Part shown: piece by piece, positions 15,696 through 24,181 of the stretch
Layout of the letters: each line of letters begins with the position of its first letter
How positions within the stretch are numbered: position 1 is the first letter of the stretch
Assembly (NCBI GenBank): GCA_017559685.1
Contig: JAFYQY010000054.1
Span: 1-24,272, forward strand
Direction of reading: 5' to 3'
DNA length: 24,272 bases
Source of the DNA: Alistipes sp.
Lineage (GTDB): Bacteria > Bacteroidota > Bacteroidia > Bacteroidales > Rikenellaceae
Made by a program: the position numbers and the translations under genes
The notes under the pieces: generated by a model
The model's input: only the letters and a program-made list of their open reading frames with translations
What the model was told of the DNA's origin: nothing
Database searches by the model: none

Positions 15696-18140
15696 CTATT
15701 CGAAGAATTCGTCGTGGTTTGTTGCCTCGGTGGTTGTGGCGATTGCATCCTCGCACTCTACCGCCTGCCACGATGGTGGGCAGAGGAACTTGTCGGTCTT
15801 GTTGACGTTTATGTTCTCGTCCTTGTGCACTCGGCGCAAGAAGTCGCCCACGATAGGCAACGCCATAACCGAGCCCTCGCCTCGGCTGCCGATGGTTACG
15901 GTCTGATCCTCGGCTCCTACCCACGCTCCAGCAACCAACTTCGGCGTGATTCCGATAAACCAAGCATCTCGGTTTTCGTTTGTCGTTCCCGTCTTACCTG
16001 CGATATCCACGCCCTGCATACCGTAGCCCCAAACCATTCTACGACCTGTGCCTCGGGTGATTACATTCTGCATCATCGTAAGCATTGTGTAGGCCGACTC
16101 GTTGCTTATGGCGTCGTGCGACGAGGTCGTGAATGTCGATATCACGTTACCCTGTCTATCCTCGATGCGGGTGACGAATATTGGGGTGTTGTAGACACCC
16201 TGGTTTGCGAATGTCGAGTAGGCGCTAACCATCTCATACACATTCGATTCGAATGTTCCTACGCACATCGCATATACGGGATCGATATAGCTCTTGATAC
16301 CCATATTGTGGATGAAATCTGCCACCGCAGCGGGCTGTTTCGCCTGCTTCATAACCCACGCCGAGTAGTTGTTGCGTGAGTGTGCAAGACCCCAACGCAG
16401 AGGGTGAAGAACTCCGTCGTACTCTACATTTCCCGACTCCTTTGGTGACCACGCAGTGCCCACCGCAGTCTCGATTGTAGTAGGGAGGTTTGGCACCATA
16501 GTACAAGGCGTGAGACCGAGATGGTCGATAGCGAAGGTGTAGATAAACGGCTTAACCGTAGAGCCCACCTGGCGCTTGCCGTGCTTGGCCATATCGTACT
16601 TGAAGTACTTGAACGAAGGGCCGCCCACATAGGCCTTGACGTAACCCGTCTGAGGCTCCATAGCCACAAACGAAGCACGCATAATGCGCTTGTAGTGGAG
16701 TAGCGAATCTCGAGGTGTGAGCAGCGTGTCGCACTCGCCCTTGTATGTGAAAATCTTCATCTTGCTCTTCTTCTCGAAGCTTGAGAAGATATCCTTGTCG
16801 CTCACACCCTCCTCCTTCATATTCTTGAAGCGGTCGGTGTTGCGCATTGCTCGCTTGATAGCCTGCTCCTGCTCCTCGGGGGTCATATTCTTGTAGAGCG
16901 AGCCATTCTCACGGACGTGACGATCCATTGTCGGCTGAATTACGGTCTCCATCTGCTTCTGCATAGCCTTCTCGGCATAATCCTGCATCGAAACATTGAT
17001 GGTGGTGTATATCTTCAAACCGTCACGATAGATGTCGTATGGTGTTCCGTCGGCCTTCAGGTTCTTGTGGCACCAGCCGATAAGCGGATTCTCGTCGTAC
17101 TCCTTGCACGCCTGCTCGTAGTCCCACTCGGTGTAGAAGTTTCGGCGACTCGGACGGCGAGCGGTCATTGTCAGACGCAACATCTCACGGAAGTAGGTTG
17201 CGCTACCGACGTTGTGCGATATAGGCTTGAAGTTCAACTCGATAGGGAGCATAGATAACGAGTCGCACTCGGCCTTGGTGATACCTCCCGCAACAGCAAT
17301 TCGCTGTAGCACGGTGTTGCGTCGCTTGAGAGCATTTTCGGGGTTACGCACAGGGGAGTAGCGTGTCGGAGCGTTCACTACGCCCACCAACATTGCCGCC
17401 TCCTGGATATTCAGCTCGGCAGGGGCTTTGCCAAAGAAGGTTGCTGCTGCCGACTTGATACCGTATGAGTTCGAGCCATACTCAACGGTGTTGAGGTACA
17501 TCGCAATAATCTCCTCCTTGGTGTAGTTGTACTCGAGTTTCAACGCTGTAATCCACTCCTTAAACTTCGACGCCACGAGCTTGGCGTTGCGCACGAGCTT
17601 TCCGTCGTCGCCCGTCTCTCGTGGGAAGAGGTTCTTTGCCAACTGCTGTGTGATGGTACTACCACCACCCTGCGATGAGTGCTGAAGGGCGATAGTTCTT
17701 ACACCTACACGAGCCAACGAGATAAGGTCGATGCCCGAGTGGGTATAGTAGCGCACATCCTCGGTTGCTACGAGTGCCGCAGCGATAGGCGGCATCGGAT
17801 GGCCAGCGATCGTAATGAGAGCCGACGAGTCCTGCGGATAGAGCTCGTGGTACTGCACGTATGAGCGGTTGTGGATGAAGAAGCTTCCGATAACTGTGCC
17901 ATTGTCGGCATAAATCTCGGTTGCGAGATTGCTCTTTGGGTTCTCCAACTCCTCGAACGACGGTATTCGACCGAATGCACCGAGCGAGGTGAGAAGCAAT
18001 GCCAACACCAACAGCGCTACGGGTAGCATCGCCACTATCCATAGCCACTTTATAAACTTCTTCATTCTGCTGGTCTTGGTTGTTGCGCCACCCTTAGGAG
18101 CACTCTTGCGAGCCGTTGTATTTCTCTTTTTTGTCTGCAT
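15696..18140 (-). CDS. Class A penicillin-binding protein (PBP1A-like, bifunctional)
   Basis: This 814-residue protein has a basic cytoplasmic tail, one transmembrane anchor (about 30-52), a GT51 glycosyltransferase domain and a transpeptidase domain. In GT51, ATEDVRYYTHSG carries the catalytic Glu127, and GGSTITQQLAKNLF (159-172) is diagnostic. The transpeptidase has STVK with nucleophile Ser527, SRN (588-590) and KTGT (716-719). It polymerises lipid II into glycan strands and cross-links them in the periplasm. The gene begins 12 bp after the giant OM protein gene, so the two are probably cotranscribed with the SUI1 gene. The C-terminal end is acidic and low-complexity after about residue 785. 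Confidence 0.96.
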   Translation of the reverse strand: MQTKKRNTTARKSAPKGGATTKTSRMKKFIKWLWIVAMLPVALLVLALLLTSLGAFGRIPSFEELENPKSNLATEIYADNGTVIGSFFIHNRSYVQYHELYPQDSSALITIAGHPMPPIAAALVATEDVRYYTHSGIDLISLARVGVRTIALQHSSQGGGSTITQQLAKNLFPRETGDDGKLVRNAKLVASKFKEWITALKLEYNYTKEEIIAMYLNTVEYGSNSYGIKSAAATFFGKAPAELNIQEAAMLVGVVNAPTRYSPVRNPENALKRRNTVLQRIAVAGGITKAECDSLSMLPIELNFKPISHNVGSATYFREMLRLTMTARRPSRRNFYTEWDYEQACKEYDENPLIGWCHKNLKADGTPYDIYRDGLKIYTTINVSMQDYAEKAMQKQMETVIQPTMDRHVRENGSLYKNMTPEEQEQAIKRAMRNTDRFKNMKEEGVSDKDIFSSFEKKSKMKIFTYKGECDTLLTPRDSLLHYKRIMRASFVAMEPQTGYVKAYVGGPSFKYFKYDMAKHGKRQVGSTVKPFIYTFAIDHLGLTPCTMVPNLPTTIETAVGTAWSPKESGNVEYDGVLHPLRWGLAHSRNNYSAWVMKQAKQPAAVADFIHNMGIKSYIDPVYAMCVGTFESNVYEMVSAYSTFANQGVYNTPIFVTRIEDRQGNVISTFTTSSHDAISNESAYTMLTMMQNVITRGTGRRMVWGYGMQGVDIAGKTGTTNENRDAWFIGITPKLVAGAWVGAEDQTVTIGSRGEGSVMALPIVGDFLRRVHKDENINVNKTDKFLCPPSWQAVECEDAIATTTEATNHDEFFE

Positions 18141-18152
18141 AATCTTATCTCG

Positions 18153-21100
18153 TTAGAATGGGAGACCGAAGCCCACCTTGACGAATGGTCGTCGGTTTTC
18201 GCCACCCTTGTTATGTTTGGTAATAATCGTTGGTTGGTATATCGATAGTGTCAGCGAGGTTGTACCCGCAGCTGGCATCTCGAAGAGGTTGAAGTCGAGC
18301 GAAATATCGCCTCCATAGGAGATTATATGGTGTCGCTCCATTCGTGAATTGAGCGTAAAGTCGGGGTTTACGAACATCGCCTTGTGGGTGTACGATGCGT
18401 AGTCGAAGCCGAGGTTTACTCTCAGTCGCTTGAAGTAGATTATAGGTCCGATACCCCAATCGGGATAGCAAATCGGCAACGCATAGTTGAGCGATGTCGC
18501 CACATAGTCACGATTTTCGATATCGCTGGTGTAGAAACCTCGAGGAATAAGTCGTCCCGAGTGGAATGCGAGATTTGAGAGCGCCTTGTCGTGGTCGAAA
18601 CCTCCGAGCGAGGTCTGATATACCGCAGCCAACGACAACGAGTGGTGCTTCGCAACACCTGGGAAGTAGCCCTTGGCATATACCGACACGAGGTGGCTAA
18701 AATTCTCGTCGGCAGGGTTGAGCGCATAGTTCACCGAGAAGACCTGACCCCAACGAGGAAGGAAATCTTTGTGTGCCATTCGCACCTGATCCTGGAAGCC
18801 CGCTCCGAACTGCAGGAGGTGTACACCCTCCTTGTAGCCCACCTTTGCGATGTTGCTCACGTGGCCTTTGCCAATCTCCATCGAGAGTTTGTCGACCTTC
18901 GCCACCAAGCCGTTCGAGTAGTTATAGCCCGCCGATACCTGCACATAGCGTGTGTGGTAGCCTGATTGGAAGTAGAGAGGCAACGACGCCATAGCACCGA
19001 TGTTGTAGTATGTTCCTCGGTCGGGTGTCTCGTTCAACACCAACTCTTTCTTGCCGGTTATAGGGTTTACGACATACTCCTCTTTACCGCCCGGAAGCAC
19101 CGCCTCGAAGCGGTCCGAGATAGGGTTGTAGAGGTAAGAGTATGCCGAGTAGAGTTGCTGTGTACCTCCGTAGGTGGCATTCACGCTCAAGTTCACGCCC
19201 AAGCCATAGTAGCGGAATGCACCCTTGAAGATGTGTCCCTCCTGCGCATTCCAACCCCACGTGAGGAAGCCGTCAGCCGTCGAGAGAATATTCTGCGACA
19301 TAATCGTAGCGCCGAGGTTGAAGTCCAAAGCCCCCTCCTCACTCAACGAGAATGGATCGTACGACACAGGTGCCCACGAGTGGATGTTGAAGAGGTGTGT
19401 AGCGCCACTGTATCGCTTATCCTTCAGAGATTTCATCCTGTTTTGTCTGCCCTTGTTCGATGCCTGCATCTGCATCATCATCGAGTCGGCACCCGCAAAG
19501 CGCACGGTGTCGAGATTTATAACGTTCCACTTCTTGCGAGGTGGGTTTACGAGGTTTATAGGCAACTTCGATGGTTTAACCTTCGGCAAGGTATCTCGCA
19601 CCAACTTCTGCTCGGCAATGTGGTAGCCATAGCGGTCGTAGGTGGTCATCAATATTGTGTCGTTGCCGTTGTTCATCGGCGAGAACGAGCCATAGGTCGA
19701 TGCCGATATACGATATTGAGTGTCGGTGCGGAGGTCGTAGCAATGCGCCTCGTCCTTACCCGACTGAATTGAGCCGAAATACAGCACTCCATCCTTTGCT
19801 CGGAGATCGCTCAAAGTGATGTAAGCACCTTCGGTGACGTGCTCGAGTTCTCGGTTTTTACCCACACGACCGAGCCACATACCGCTGTCGTCGGTGGCGA
19901 TAAAGTAGAGCGCACGGGTGTAGTTGTCGTATGCCAAGCCGTGAATCTCCTTATCCAGCGGAATATCCACTCGCAGATACTCCGCCTCGTTGCGAGGCAT
20001 AGGGTTGCCACGCACGATGCTGTATATGCCACTTGGGGCATACTCCACCCACGCCAACTCATCCTCGCTGATAGGGGTAGGGTAGAGAACTTTATCCTTG
20101 CGGTTGATTGTGCGGGTGCGACCTTGCGCTACATCCATATAGCACAACTTCGAGTTCACTCTCTCGGCAAAGAGTAGGCTTCGGCGATACTCTGTCCACC
20201 AAATTCTACCACCTACGACCTCGCTCGGGCGTGTCGATACCGCACCTGTAAAGGCAAGACGCTTGCGGTTGCCGCTTCGGCTGTCGGTTACGACAAAGGC
20301 GTTAGGCTCGTCGAGTGTCTCGCAGAGCGATAACACCATATTTTGGTCGATATATTGTGGATAGCGATGCTTGGTGTAGCCATTCTCGCCATCGTTCGAG
20401 AGTTGTGTCGAGGTGTTTGGCTGATATGGCAACGAGTTCCAATGGTCGTTCAAGTTGGCAAAAGCCTCACGTGTGAGACGGTCGGTTGTGGAGTTGTAGA
20501 AGCGTCGTAAGCCTGCCCAAGTTGTGAAGATGGTGTATGGGTTGCGCACCGCAAAGCGTACCACCTTATCCCAAATGTTTTCGTTAAACTTGGTGTCGGC
20601 GTACGAGGTGATTTGGTAGCCGAGTTGGTAGTGGTCGGGGATGTACTCCTTGTAGGAGCCCGAGAACCACTTGCTCATACTGCGCTTCTCTAAAGTGAAG
20701 TTGCCCACGGCTCGGTAGTGCATCGAGAAACTCGGTTGCATACCACGACCAAACGACGACATCTGCGTCTCGGATATCGTTGCATCGCCCTCCATACCCC
20801 ATAGCGGCATAAAGAGCAGACCAAAGGTAGAACTCTGCTGACCGAGGATGTAGCTAAAAACCTTGACAAAGCCTCGGTTGATATTGTTGTACTGCACGGC
20901 GTGGCGGTACTCGTGTGCTGCGAGTTGCTTCAGCCACGGCATTGAGTAGCCGTTTACCGCAGGCGAGGAGAGAATCTCCACACGCTTCGGAAGCCACATA
21001 ACCATACCGTTCGACGAGAAGTTCTCGGGGTGGATGACAAACGGAATCTTCATCGACCCGTGACGGAAACCGAAGTCGATGGATGGTTGCACCGCTTGCG

Positions 21101-21290
21101 CATAGTGCATCATCTTGTAGCCGAGGTTGCGAGCTGTGTCGGGGTAGATGACGTCGATCTTATCCCCCTTGAGTTTACGCCACTGCATATAGGTCGGATC
21201 GGCACCCCACGAGTAGTATTGTGCCGATGCGGTGTGCGCTGCCACGAGTGCAACCACAACCAACGCTATATGTCTGAGCAATCTTTTCAC
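18153..21290 (-). CDS. Zincin-like, beta-propeller and beta-barrel outer-membrane protein
   Basis: This 1045-residue protein starts with GTG. Its frame and 1-bp overlap with the upstream SUI1 stop (TAGTG) support that start, and it gives a clean signal peptide (cleavage near TASA, residue 23). Three parts are visible. First, a region like the peptidase MA/gluzincin group has AAHEYRHAVQ, an HExxH motif at 126-130, and WGMEGDA with Glu167 37 residues later, fitting a third zinc ligand. Second, about residues 290-600 carry repeated short strands and TolB-like motifs such as GRIWWTEYRRS. Third, from about 660 to the end, alternating aromatic and polar strands close with VKVGFGLPF, a terminal Phe typical of outer-membrane barrels. 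It is likely an OM protease or substrate-handling protein. I cannot give it a name or substrate. Confidence 0.75.
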   Translation of the reverse strand: MKRLLRHIALVVVALVAAHTASAQYYSWGADPTYMQWRKLKGDKIDVIYPDTARNLGYKMMHYAQAVQPSIDFGFRHGSMKIPFVIHPENFSSNGMVMWLPKRVEILSSPAVNGYSMPWLKQLAAHEYRHAVQYNNINRGFVKVFSYILGQQSSTFGLLFMPLWGMEGDATISETQMSSFGRGMQPSFSMHYRAVGNFTLEKRSMSKWFSGSYKEYIPDHYQLGYQITSYADTKFNENIWDKVVRFAVRNPYTIFTTWAGLRRFYNSTTDRLTREAFANLNDHWNSLPYQPNTSTQLSNDGENGYTKHRYPQYIDQNMVLSLCETLDEPNAFVVTDSRSGNRKRLAFTGAVSTRPSEVVGGRIWWTEYRRSLLFAERVNSKLCYMDVAQGRTRTINRKDKVLYPTPISEDELAWVEYAPSGIYSIVRGNPMPRNEAEYLRVDIPLDKEIHGLAYDNYTRALYFIATDDSGMWLGRVGKNRELEHVTEGAYITLSDLRAKDGVLYFGSIQSGKDEAHCYDLRTDTQYRISASTYGSFSPMNNGNDTILMTTYDRYGYHIAEQKLVRDTLPKVKPSKLPINLVNPPRKKWNVINLDTVRFAGADSMMMQMQASNKGRQNRMKSLKDKRYSGATHLFNIHSWAPVSYDPFSLSEEGALDFNLGATIMSQNILSTADGFLTWGWNAQEGHIFKGAFRYYGLGVNLSVNATYGGTQQLYSAYSYLYNPISDRFEAVLPGGKEEYVVNPITGKKELVLNETPDRGTYYNIGAMASLPLYFQSGYHTRYVQVSAGYNYSNGLVAKVDKLSMEIGKGHVSNIAKVGYKEGVHLLQFGAGFQDQVRMAHKDFLPRWGQVFSVNYALNPADENFSHLVSVYAKGYFPGVAKHHSLSLAAVYQTSLGGFDHDKALSNLAFHSGRLIPRGFYTSDIENRDYVATSLNYALPICYPDWGIGPIIYFKRLRVNLGFDYASYTHKAMFVNPDFTLNSRMERHHIISYGGDISLDFNLFEMPAAGTTSLTLSIYQPTIITKHNKGGENRRPFVKVGFGLPF

Positions 21291-21628
21291 TAAACCTTTT
21301 TTGTCTGTGTGTAACCCTTCTGAATGAGCAGAGCCGTTACTCTGTCACGGTGGTCGCCCTGGATGATAATCTCGCCCTCCTTGACCGAGCCACCTACGCC
21401 ACAACCTCGCTTGAGAGTGCGACCGAGCTCCTCCAAATCGTCGTTCGAGCCTACGAACCCACGCACTATGGTTGCAACCTTTCCGCCACGACCTTTAGTG
21501 TCACGCCATACTCGCAAATTCTGCTTCTCGGGAGCCAAAGTCTCGGCCTCCTGCTCCTCGCCGTAGTCGTATGTAAAGTCTGGGTTTGTCGAATAGACCA
21601 TTCCGAGACGCTCTTTCCAATCTGCCAT
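21290..21628 (-). CDS. SUI1/YciH-family translation initiation factor
   Basis: This 112-residue protein has the compact SUI1 (eIF1-like) fold in its C-terminal two thirds: VATIVRGFVGSNDDLEELG, of which VRGF and DLEELG are hallmarks, then LKRGCGVGGSVKEGEIIIQGDHRD and an ending near LIQKGYTQTKK. Bacterial YciH proteins affect start-codon selection and fidelity on the 30S subunit, but their cellular role is not well settled. The N-terminal 35 residues are acidic and poorly conserved. It leads a minus-strand set with the zincin/barrel gene (1-bp overlap) and the PBP gene. The promoter lies in the region it shares with the divergent DUF4435 gene. Confidence 0.92.
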   Translation of the reverse strand: MADWKERLGMVYSTNPDFTYDYGEEQEAETLAPEKQNLRVWRDTKGRGGKVATIVRGFVGSNDDLEELGRTLKRGCGVGGSVKEGEIIIQGDHRDRVTALLIQKGYTQTKKV

Positions 21629-21668
21629 AAGTCAAAAATTTTCGGGCACATCACCCCAAATAACGATG

Positions 21669-21676
21669 CAAAAGTA
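21669..21676 (-). promoter_or_regulatory. Putative -7 element of the SUI1 operon
   Basis: The minus strand reads TACTTTTG here, about 40 bases before the SUI1 ATG. No clear TTTG -33 element is found at 19-21 bases upstream, so this is a moderate call. It faces away from the DUF4435 promoter starting at 21685. Confidence 0.45.
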
Positions 21677-21684
21677 ATAAATAT

Positions 21685-21715
21685 TTTGGCATTTGACGCA
21701 GATTTTGTATATTTG
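21685..21715 (+). promoter_or_regulatory. Promoter for the DUF4435 gene
   Basis: TTTG (21685-21688) and TATATTTG (21708-21715) are 19 bases apart, a near-ideal Bacteroidetes promoter. The transcript would start around 21722, leaving a leader of about 15 nt. Confidence 0.8.
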
Positions 21716-21727
21716 TTACACAAATAT
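21709..21727. repeat. Palindrome over the -7 box and start site of the DUF4435 gene
   Basis: ATATTTG (21709-21715) and CAAATAT (21721-21727) form a perfect 7-bp inverted repeat with a 5-base centre. It covers the -7 box and the likely start site, a classic place for a repressor to bind. Confidence 0.55.
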
Positions 21728-21736
21728 CACAAAGCT

Positions 21737-22804
21737 ATGGCTGCGAACAAGGAAAATAGGGAGCGAAAACGTGAGATGATGCTCGAAAAAATGCGAGCCA
21801 AAGCGTTGGCTCGGGGTGGTGTCGATTTGGCAACCCTCCCACCGTCGCTTACCGTTGACGATGGCAAAAAAGTGGTAAAAGTCTTTGTCGAGGGGTACGA
21901 GGACGTGGCCTTTTGGCGAGGTATCTTCGACAACTTCCCAAACCCCTATCTCCGCTTCGAGATATCGGTGCCAACACGCAAGGATTTACCTAAAGGCAAA
22001 AAGGTGCTTCTCTCGATGGCCGACAGGGCGTCGGAGGAGATGTTGCTCTGTATGGATTCCGACTTCGACTACCTCTTCGCCGACGAGGACGAGACCTCTC
22101 GCAAAATCGTCGAATCGCCCTATATGTTCCACACCTACACCTACGCTACCGAGAACTATCTCTGCTATGCTCCGTCGCTCCACAACGTCTGCGTAAAGGC
22201 GGTCAAGAATGATGCTCATATCTTTGATTTCGAGCGTTTTATGGCTGACTATTCTCGCACTATCTATCCGCTGTTTTTGTGGTACGTCTACTCCGCATCA
22301 CGCAACAGCGAGAGCATTCTTCCGCTCGTAGATTTCAAGGCTGCGGTGCGCATCGGCTACCTCGATATCGAGCAAAATGGAGCCAACACAATAGCGTGGT
22401 TGCAGCGCAATGTCGAGCGTCGAGTGGCCTCGCTCGAGGCTTCGAATCCCGAGATGGCGAGCAAGATTCCCGAGTTCGCTGAGCGCCTAAAAAAGAAGGG
22501 TGTCGAGCCCGAGCTGACCTACCATTTTATGCACGGCCACACGCTTATGGACAACGTTGTGATGATAGTGCTCGAGGGGGTGTGCGAGAAGCTCCGCCAG
22601 ATATCGCTTTCGAAAATTATTTGCTCCTCGAAGGAGGGTGTTGCGCTCAAAAATGAGATGAGCAATTACACCAATTCGTTGCGCTCGATTCGTGATGTTT
22701 TGCTCGACAACGACAACTATACACACTCTCCGCTCTACAAGAGGTTAAATGTTGATATTCAACGATATATAGACACCACAATAGCAAAGATGGAGGCGAA
22801 ATAA
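21737..22804 (+). CDS. DUF4435 (TOPRIM-like) protein, stand-alone
   Basis: This 355-residue protein starts at the ATG at 21737, 22 bases after the promoter; the frame is open further upstream but that stretch is antisense to SUI1. It resembles DUF4435, whose core is a TOPRIM fold related to OLD nucleases. VKVFVEGYEDVAFWRG carries the first acidic residue (Glu52), and LLCMDSDFDYL supplies the DxD pair (Asp107, Asp109). YATENYLCY matches the family ENYL motif. DUF4435 is the nuclease/effector (AriB) of PARIS anti-phage systems, where it pairs with the ATPase AriA. No AriA-like ATPase is adjacent here: the next genes are SUI1 and lysC. It may be a solitary nuclease-like protein with another job. 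The N-terminus is strongly basic, suggesting contact with nucleic acid. Confidence 0.72.
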   Translation: MAANKENRERKREMMLEKMRAKALARGGVDLATLPPSLTVDDGKKVVKVFVEGYEDVAFWRGIFDNFPNPYLRFEISVPTRKDLPKGKKVLLSMADRASEEMLLCMDSDFDYLFADEDETSRKIVESPYMFHTYTYATENYLCYAPSLHNVCVKAVKNDAHIFDFERFMADYSRTIYPLFLWYVYSASRNSESILPLVDFKAAVRIGYLDIEQNGANTIAWLQRNVERRVASLEASNPEMASKIPEFAERLKKKGVEPELTYHFMHGHTLMDNVVMIVLEGVCEKLRQISLSKIICSSKEGVALKNEMSNYTNSLRSIRDVLLDNDNYTHSPLYKRLNVDIQRYIDTTIAKMEAK

Positions 22805-22816
22805 ACGCCTCCATCT
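22788..22816. terminator. Terminator hairpin between DUF4435 and lysC
   Basis: AGATGGAGGCG (22788-22798) pairs perfectly with 22806-22816 across a 7-base loop that contains the DUF4435 stop codon. The U-tract is weak on both strands. Its position between convergent genes suggests it serves both. Confidence 0.65.
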
Positions 22817-22844
22817 CTGTTCTATATCGAGCCTTTTCTGTTTG

Positions 22845-24101
22845 TTACAAAGGTCTTACGTATCGCACTGTATCAGGGGTGAGCTGGCTGATGATAAAGT
22901 CGTCGCACTCTACATATTTGTTGAGCAACTCGTCGTTGTAGTGGCGAATAGTCAAGAGCTCCACCTTGGCGATAATCTCGGTGTTGAAACCCTCGGCCTG
23001 CAACGCCTCGGCAACCTCCTCCAAGTGCCAACTCTCCTCCACGCACAAACCGAGCTCTACGGCGGTGTTGTGGATAAGGTTGGTCTTGATGCGGAAGCGC
23101 TCCAAAGTGGCAAAAATGATAGGGAACTTCTCCTCCAAGACGAACGACAAATCTCGTGAACGAAGGCGCAAGAAGCTCTGGTTGCGCTTGAGGATGATAA
23201 TCGGTGTGTCGATGGTGTTCGCCTCGCCGTTAATTACGGTACCAGGTGCGAGCTTGTTGCCGAATGGCTTCACATACAAAGGTATGTTTTTGTTCTGCAA
23301 CGGCTTGATTGTCTTAGGGTGGATAATCTGTGCGCCGCTATATGCCAACTCGATGGTATCCACGTAGTTAAGGTGGTCAATCTTCACTGCATCAGGGAAG
23401 ACTTTAGGGTCGGCATTGAGAATTCCGTCTACGTCCTTCCATACGGTCATCGACTCTGCGTTGAGAATATTTGCCACCACCGCAGCCGAGTAGTCCGAAC
23501 CCTCACGACCGAGTGTTGTGGTTGTTCCGTCGGGTGCTGAGCCGATAAAGCCCTGACCCACGAAGATGCGGCTCTCGGCACCTGCGCACGCCAGGCGAAG
23601 CGGTGTTGCCGACTCCTCAATCAAGACGTTTGCATCCTTGTGGCGAGCCTGTGTGAGGAAGCACTTGCGCATATCGATCCACGTGTTTGTGATGCCCTCT
23701 TTATTGAGGAATGCCGAAATGATGGTAGTCGAAACCAACTCTCCGTAGGCTACGATATGATCGTACCACTCCTCGGCGCGACTGCGCTCGAAGGTGTTGG
23801 TAGTCACCGCCTTACGCAATGCTTCGAACAAAGCGTCTACCTCCTCGATGCGATACTCTGCCGAGCCAAAGAGGTCGGCGATTGTGGTATAGTGATATGC
23901 CTTGATTTCGGCGATTTTCTCCTCGCAGAAGGCGGTGTCGCCCTTACGCATAGCGTCGAAAACCTCCTCCAAAGCGTTTGTTGTCTTGCCCATTGCCGAG
24001 ACGATAACGAACAACTCTGCCTCGTCACGAACGATATTCAGGAGGTTGCGAACTCCCTCGGCGTGACGCACCGATGCGCCACCAAATTTGTAAACTTTCA
24101 T
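22845..24101 (-). CDS. lysC: Aspartate kinase (monofunctional)
   Basis: This 418-residue enzyme phosphorylates aspartate, the first step toward lysine, diaminopimelate, threonine and methionine. The kinase domain shows KFGGASV (5-11), GELVST (120-125), LGREGSDYSAA (197-207) and WKDVDGILNADP (221-232). The C-terminal 120 residues (from about 300) form the regulatory ACT region, with SFVLEEKFPIIFATLERF fitting an ACT strand-helix pattern, so feedback by an amino acid end product is likely. There is no homoserine dehydrogenase fusion. The ATG at 24101 follows a TATCTTTG -7 box. asd, encoding the next step, is at 15511-14501. The gene converges with the DUF4435 gene. Confidence 0.95.
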   Translation of the reverse strand: MKVYKFGGASVRHAEGVRNLLNIVRDEAELFVIVSAMGKTTNALEEVFDAMRKGDTAFCEEKIAEIKAYHYTTIADLFGSAEYRIEEVDALFEALRKAVTTNTFERSRAEEWYDHIVAYGELVSTTIISAFLNKEGITNTWIDMRKCFLTQARHKDANVLIEESATPLRLACAGAESRIFVGQGFIGSAPDGTTTTLGREGSDYSAAVVANILNAESMTVWKDVDGILNADPKVFPDAVKIDHLNYVDTIELAYSGAQIIHPKTIKPLQNKNIPLYVKPFGNKLAPGTVINGEANTIDTPIIILKRNQSFLRLRSRDLSFVLEEKFPIIFATLERFRIKTNLIHNTAVELGLCVEESWHLEEVAEALQAEGFNTEIIAKVELLTIRHYNDELLNKYVECDDFIISQLTPDTVRYVRPL

Positions 24102-24125
24102 ACGATTAGTCTGTTACTTTGGGTG

Positions 24126-24133
24126 CAAAGATA
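24126..24133 (-). promoter_or_regulatory. Putative -7 element of lysC
   Basis: The minus strand reads TATCTTTG, about 25 bases before the lysC ATG. The region where a -33 element should lie is filled by the 7-base tandem repeat at 24141-24169, and only a TTTC stands near the right distance. Confidence 0.6.
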
Positions 24134-24140
24134 ATAAAAA

Positions 24141-24169
24141 GACGAGAGACGAAAGACGAGAGACGAGAG
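24141..24169. repeat. Heptanucleotide tandem repeat beside the lysC promoter
   Basis: Four copies of the 7-base unit GACGARA (three GACGAGA, one GACGAAA) plus one extra base run head to tail. They lie 8 bases upstream of the lysC -7 box, covering the usual -33 position. Confidence 0.85.
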
Positions 24170-24181
24170 TTTTTTTGTTAT

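Noticed and set aside
15573..16379. 268-residue plus-strand open frame across the PBP 3' end
   Set aside because: It crosses the hairpin-rich gap and is antisense to the PBP transpeptidase; no recognisable domain.
21350..21736. N-terminal extension of the DUF4435 protein to 484 residues
   Set aside because: The extension is antisense to SUI1 and runs through the DUF4435 promoter; the ATG at 21737 follows that promoter.
21737..22804. A complete PARIS anti-phage system
   Set aside because: Only the DUF4435 component is present; neighbouring genes are a SUI1 factor and aspartate kinase, with no AriA-like ATPase.
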